Assembly (NCBI GenBank): GCA_902797195.1
Contig: CADBRY010000219.1
Span: 1 to 7,716 of the forward strand
Source of the DNA: an uncultured Eubacteriales bacterium
GTDB taxonomy: Bacteria; Bacillota; Clostridia; Peptostreptococcales; Anaerovoracaceae
Direction of reading: 5' to 3'
Length of the DNA: 7,716 nucleotides
Shown in pieces: positions 6,300-7,716 of this stretch; the stretch's first letter is position 1, and each line of letters starts with the position of its first letter. Made by a program: the position numbers and the translations under genes. Below the pieces are notes generated by a model. The model was not told the DNA's origin and did not search any database. It was given only the letters and a program-made list of their open reading frames with translations.

Positions 6300-6487
6300 A
6301 ACTGTGAACAAATGGCTGTATTTATCCGAAAATGTATAGTTTTTAGTGTAAATAAATTGTATATGAGACATATTTTTACAAATAATGTTTGAAAATGGCA
6401 ATAAATGCCCTGTTCTTCACGATAATTGACATTTTTTGGAAACAAAACTATACATATACGCCTGAAAATCACGGTTTGTTCACAGTT
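6300..6487. mobile_element. Candidate MITE-like element with 43-bp imperfect terminal inverted repeats
   Basis: AACTGTGAACAAA at 6300-6312 is the exact reverse complement of TTTGTTCACAGTT at 6475-6487. Ungapped comparison of the arms 6301-6343 and 6444-6486 gives about 32 of 43 matches in two blocks: a terminal one (actgtgaacaaa) and an inner one (atgtatagttt). The ~100-bp AT-rich centre has no gene. Bipartite terminal inverted repeats without an ORF are typical of non-autonomous (MITE-like) elements. I see no clear target-site duplication, and no transposase family is recognised. A long regulatory stem-loop would be the alternative reading. Confidence 0.5.
6426..6454 (+). promoter_or_regulatory. 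Possible outward promoter in the right inverted repeat
   Basis: A perfect TTGACA (6426-6431) is followed, 17 nt later, by TATACA (6449-6454), which overlaps the right repeat arm. The -10 matches only 4/6. If active, it would transcribe toward the GC-rich repeat tract and S10 promoter region; I see no gene there that needs it. Confidence 0.3.
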
Positions 6488-6491
6488 TTAA

Positions 6492-6509
6492 GGAATCAAA
6501 GGAATCAAA
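6492..6509 (+). repeat. 9-bp tandem repeat ggaatcaaa x2
   Basis: GGAATCAAA occurs twice in tandem directly between the inverted-repeat element and the GC-rich array. Nothing else is visible here. Confidence 0.6.
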
Positions 6510-6517
6510 CCCCATAT

Positions 6518-6643
6518 ACCAATACCCGCGCCGGCGCTACCAACGCCCGGGCCGGCGCCACACCAACGCCCGCGCTCACCAACGCCCACGCCCGCGCCCA
6601 CCAACGCCCGGGCCGGCGCCACACCAATACCCGCGCCGGCGTC
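6518..6643. repeat. GC-rich tandem array of CCAAC...GCCGGC units
   Basis: Six degenerate units begin with ACCAAC or ACCAAT at 6518, 6539, 6562, 6578, 6600 and 6623, with lengths of about 21, 23, 16, 22, 23 and 21 bp. The order is A-B-C-D-B-A: unit A (19 bp identical at 6518-6536 and 6623-6641) and unit B (28 bp identical at 6539-6566 and 6600-6627) recur. Several units contain GCGCCGGCGC-like palindromes. Unit lengths are not multiples of three, so reading frames change between units; this argues against coding in spite of open frames on both strands. It differs sharply in GC content from the AT-rich element beside it. The function is unknown; possibilities are a structural or protein-binding array, or a slippage-generated repeat. 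Confidence 0.75.
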
Positions 6644-6840
6644 TGGAGCAGCTCCAACGGATCCGCCGGAAGCAGCGGGCATAACAGGCGGCACTAAATG
6701 TAGGGGGAGGATCAGAAAAACGGTCAAATTGCCCACGATAGAATGTAGGAACACCGGTGCGCGTGTAGCGGAAATTGCATAAGAAACGTTGATTTTACAC
6801 GGATACAGGGTTTTCACACCTTCGAAAAAAAATAAAAAAA
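6644..6840. other. Gene-poor spacer with possible decayed minus-strand coding remnant
   Basis: No promoter or convincing gene. On the minus strand the frame 6817 to ~6668 reads a hydrophobic stretch containing APVFLHSIVGNLTVFLIL, somewhat like the last helix (H-x-x-x-N region) of CPBP intramembrane proteases, then runs into the Gly-rich translation of the repeat array. There is no upstream part of such a protein and no ribosome binding site, so at most it is a decayed fragment. Ends in an A-rich stretch (6827-6841) before the S10 promoter. Confidence 0.25.
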
Positions 6841-6844
6841 AGTG

Positions 6845-6873
6845 TTGAAATAGGGTTGCGTACTATGTATAAT
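6845..6873 (+). promoter_or_regulatory. S10 operon promoter
   Basis: TTGAAA (6845-6850) and a perfect TATAAT (6868-6873), 17 nt apart, form a near-consensus sigma-A promoter, preceded by an A-rich UP-like stretch (6827-6841). The predicted start is near 6880, giving a leader of about 240 nt before rpsJ. Confidence 0.88.
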
Positions 6874-6879
6874 AAAAAA

Positions 6880-7119
6880 CGCTTGTGAAAGGCGATGAAG
6901 TGGGAAGTTACCTTGCTATGGGAGAATTTCCACGGAGAATTGTCCCCACATAGATCGGGGGCGAGGGGATTCGCCGGACTTTTTGTTGTGAGGAAAATAA
7001 TAGAAACACACAACAGCGTGTACAAGCAAGCAAAAACGATGTACATGTTGAAATTCCAGGCATAGGAATCCCTTGTACAAGCATAGCGAAAACCGTACAG
7101 AACAAATTAGGAGGAAAAA
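6880..7119 (+). promoter_or_regulatory. Structured S10 operon leader with candidate attenuator
   Basis: The long untranslated leader holds a hairpin 6900-6906/6927-6933 (GTGGGAA with TTTCCAC), CCCC 6944-6947 pairing with GGGG 6957-6960, and a competing stem GGCGA 6960-6964/TCGCC 6971-6975 followed by CTTTTT 6979-6984. The last two overlap at 6960, so they cannot both form fully. Further on, TGTACA occurs at 7019, 7040 and 7074; it is self-complementary, so any two copies can pair. The 7040/7074 pair encloses a 5-bp stem ATTCC 7053-7057/GGAAT 7065-7069. In many bacteria the S10 operon is autoregulated by L4 through the leader; whether that applies here is inference. I do not match it to a named RNA family. 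Confidence 0.55.
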
Positions 7120-7431
7120 ATGAGCGAATTACAGAAGATCAGAATCAAACTGAAGGCTTATGACCACGCACTTCTGGACAGTTCTGCAGCCAAGATCGTT
7201 GAGACGGCAAAGAACTCCGGAGCTGAGGTTTCAGGCCCCATCCCCCTTCCAACAGAGAAGGAAGTTGTGACCATCCTCAGAGCGGTCCACAAGTATAAGG
7301 ACTCAAGAGAGCAGTTCGAGCAGAGAACTCATAAGAGACTTATCGACATCACCAGCGCAACAGCCAAGACCACGGATGCGCTGACCAAGCTGGATCTTCC
7401 GGCAGGCGTCGATATCGAGATCAAACTTTAG
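7120..7431 (+). CDS. rpsJ: 30S ribosomal protein S10
   Basis: A 103-aa ribosomal protein S10, full length, component of the 30S head and of NusB-S10 antitermination. Signature stretches are [11 protein letters not shown] near the N-terminus, V-S-G-P-I-P-L-P-T around 38-46 and [21 protein letters not shown] in the middle to C-terminal part. ATG 7120 is preceded by AGGAGG (7109-7114) with 5 nt spacing. It is the first gene of the S10 operon and follows the leader and promoter described separately. The nearest upstream genes are tRNA-Arg and the HD gene on the opposite strand, not the frequently seen tuf/fusA, so the operon begins here as its own unit. Confidence 0.98.
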   Translation: MSELQKIRIKLKAYDHALLDSSAAKIVETAKNSGAEVSGPIPLPTEKEVVTILRAVHKYKDSREQFEQRTHKRLIDITSATAKTTDALTKLDLPAGVDIEIKL

Positions 7432-7603
7432 TATACGTTAGGCGAAGGGAACTCCCCTTAGTATGGACGCAGGAGACTGTGATCTGCGGAAATCTCCGAA
7501 CGGGTTGATCGTAAGACCGGAATTAAACCGGAAACGAATCGGATATAGAAGTAAGAAAACGCCACCTGTGCCCCGCTGTAAGATTATAGGAGGACAGAAT
7601 AAT
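7432..7603 (+). other. Long structured rpsJ-rplC spacer
   Basis: The gap is 172 nt without a coding frame. Visible stems: AAGGG 7445-7449/CCCTT 7455-7459; CGCAG 7468-7472/CTGCG 7484-7488; GGAGA 7472-7476/TCTCC 7493-7497, which crosses the previous pairing (pseudoknot or alternative fold); CCGG 7517-7520/CCGG 7528-7531. No T-run terminator and no second promoter are evident. AGGAGG at 7588-7593 serves rplC. The spacer could be a leader for rplC or an RNA processing site. I do not recognise a named RNA family. Confidence 0.5.
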
Positions 7604-7716
7604 ATGAAGACAATCCTGGGAAAGAAGCTGGGAATGACCCAGATCTTCGACGACAAGGGAACAGTGATCCCTGTCACAGTCGTAGAAGCAGGTCCCATGA
7701 CAGTGACACAGATCAA
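7604..7716 (+). CDS. rplC: 50S ribosomal protein L3, 5' end
   Basis: The first 37 codons of ribosomal protein L3, a 50S subunit assembly protein, running off the window end. The N-terminus [19 protein letters not shown] is the canonical L3 start (G-x-K-x-G-M-T-Q-x-F), followed by [14 protein letters not shown] 7604 has AGGAGG at 7588-7593, 10 nt upstream. It is the second gene of the S10 operon, as in other bacteria, but with an unusually long gap from rpsJ. Confidence 0.96.
   Translation, partial: MKTILGKKLGMTQIFDDKGTVIPVTVVEAGPMTVTQI

Noticed and set aside
6518..6643. CRISPR array.
   Set aside because: Units are contiguous and degenerate with no unique spacers of constant length.
6389..6697. 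A 102-aa + strand frame starting in the inverted-repeat element and running through the array.
   Set aside because: It starts inside the non-coding AT-rich element, has no ribosome binding site, and its low-complexity second half changes character with each repeat unit.
6492..6782. Open + frame with Pro/Ala-rich repeat (PTPTPAP-like) through the GC-rich array.
   Set aside because: It lacks a start codon after the stop at 6489, has no ribosome binding site, and array units are not multiples of three.
7460..7600. Cobalamin-riboswitch-like words (GCAGGAGACTG, TGTGCCCCGCTGTAAG) in the rpsJ-rplC spacer.
   Set aside because: The order and spacing of the motifs do not follow the known riboswitch architecture, and a B12 switch before a ribosomal protein gene makes no sense.

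Overview
The window looks like chromosomal DNA of an anaerobic Clostridia-type Firmicute. Reasons: strong AGGAGG-type ribosome binding sites, TTG and GTG starts, a gene for a CD1871A-family CXXC protein, several iron-sulfur proteins, an iron-dependent alcohol dehydrogenase, a ferredoxin-tailed aldo/keto reductase, and the start of an S10 ribosomal protein operon with a Firmicute-style sigma-A promoter. A placement near Anaerovoracaceae/Eubacterium-like lineages is a guess; no single base or residue proves it.

Region 1 (1-4172, + strand) is a tightly packed gene run. It starts inside an EamA/DMT permease gene and continues with a small CXXC membrane protein (starts overlap the previous stop), a NapH-like polyferredoxin membrane protein (TTG start overlapping again), a TlpA/thioredoxin-like lipoprotein, an unrecognised 96-aa acidic protein, a DUF1805 (YunC-like) protein and an iron-containing alcohol dehydrogenase. 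The CXXC protein, the polyferredoxin and the lipoprotein together look like a trans-membrane electron relay: cytoplasmic iron-sulfur centres, a membrane-anchored CXXC pair on the outer face, and an extracytoplasmic thioredoxin. This is the most interesting protein system here, although its direction and partners are inferred.

Region 2 (4173-5520) has a short 26-bp tandem repeat, then an aldo/keto reductase with a C-terminal 2x[4Fe-4S] domain, then a GC-rich hairpin cluster separating it from the convergent minus-strand genes.

Region 3 (5521-6240, - strand) holds an HD-domain hydrolase gene and, just upstream of it, tRNA-Arg(CCG) with a clear extended -10 promoter.

Region 4 (6241-6840) is about 600 bases without a convincing gene. 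It contains a 186-188 bp element bounded by 43-bp imperfect inverted repeats (candidate MITE-like element), and a GC-rich tandem array of CCAAC/GCCGGC units whose variable unit lengths argue against coding.

Region 5 (6841-7716, + strand) is the start of the S10 operon: a near-consensus promoter, a roughly 240-nt structured leader with a possible attenuator and three mutually complementary TGTACA sites, rpsJ, an unusually long 172-nt structured spacer, and the first 37 codons of rplC (cut by the window end).
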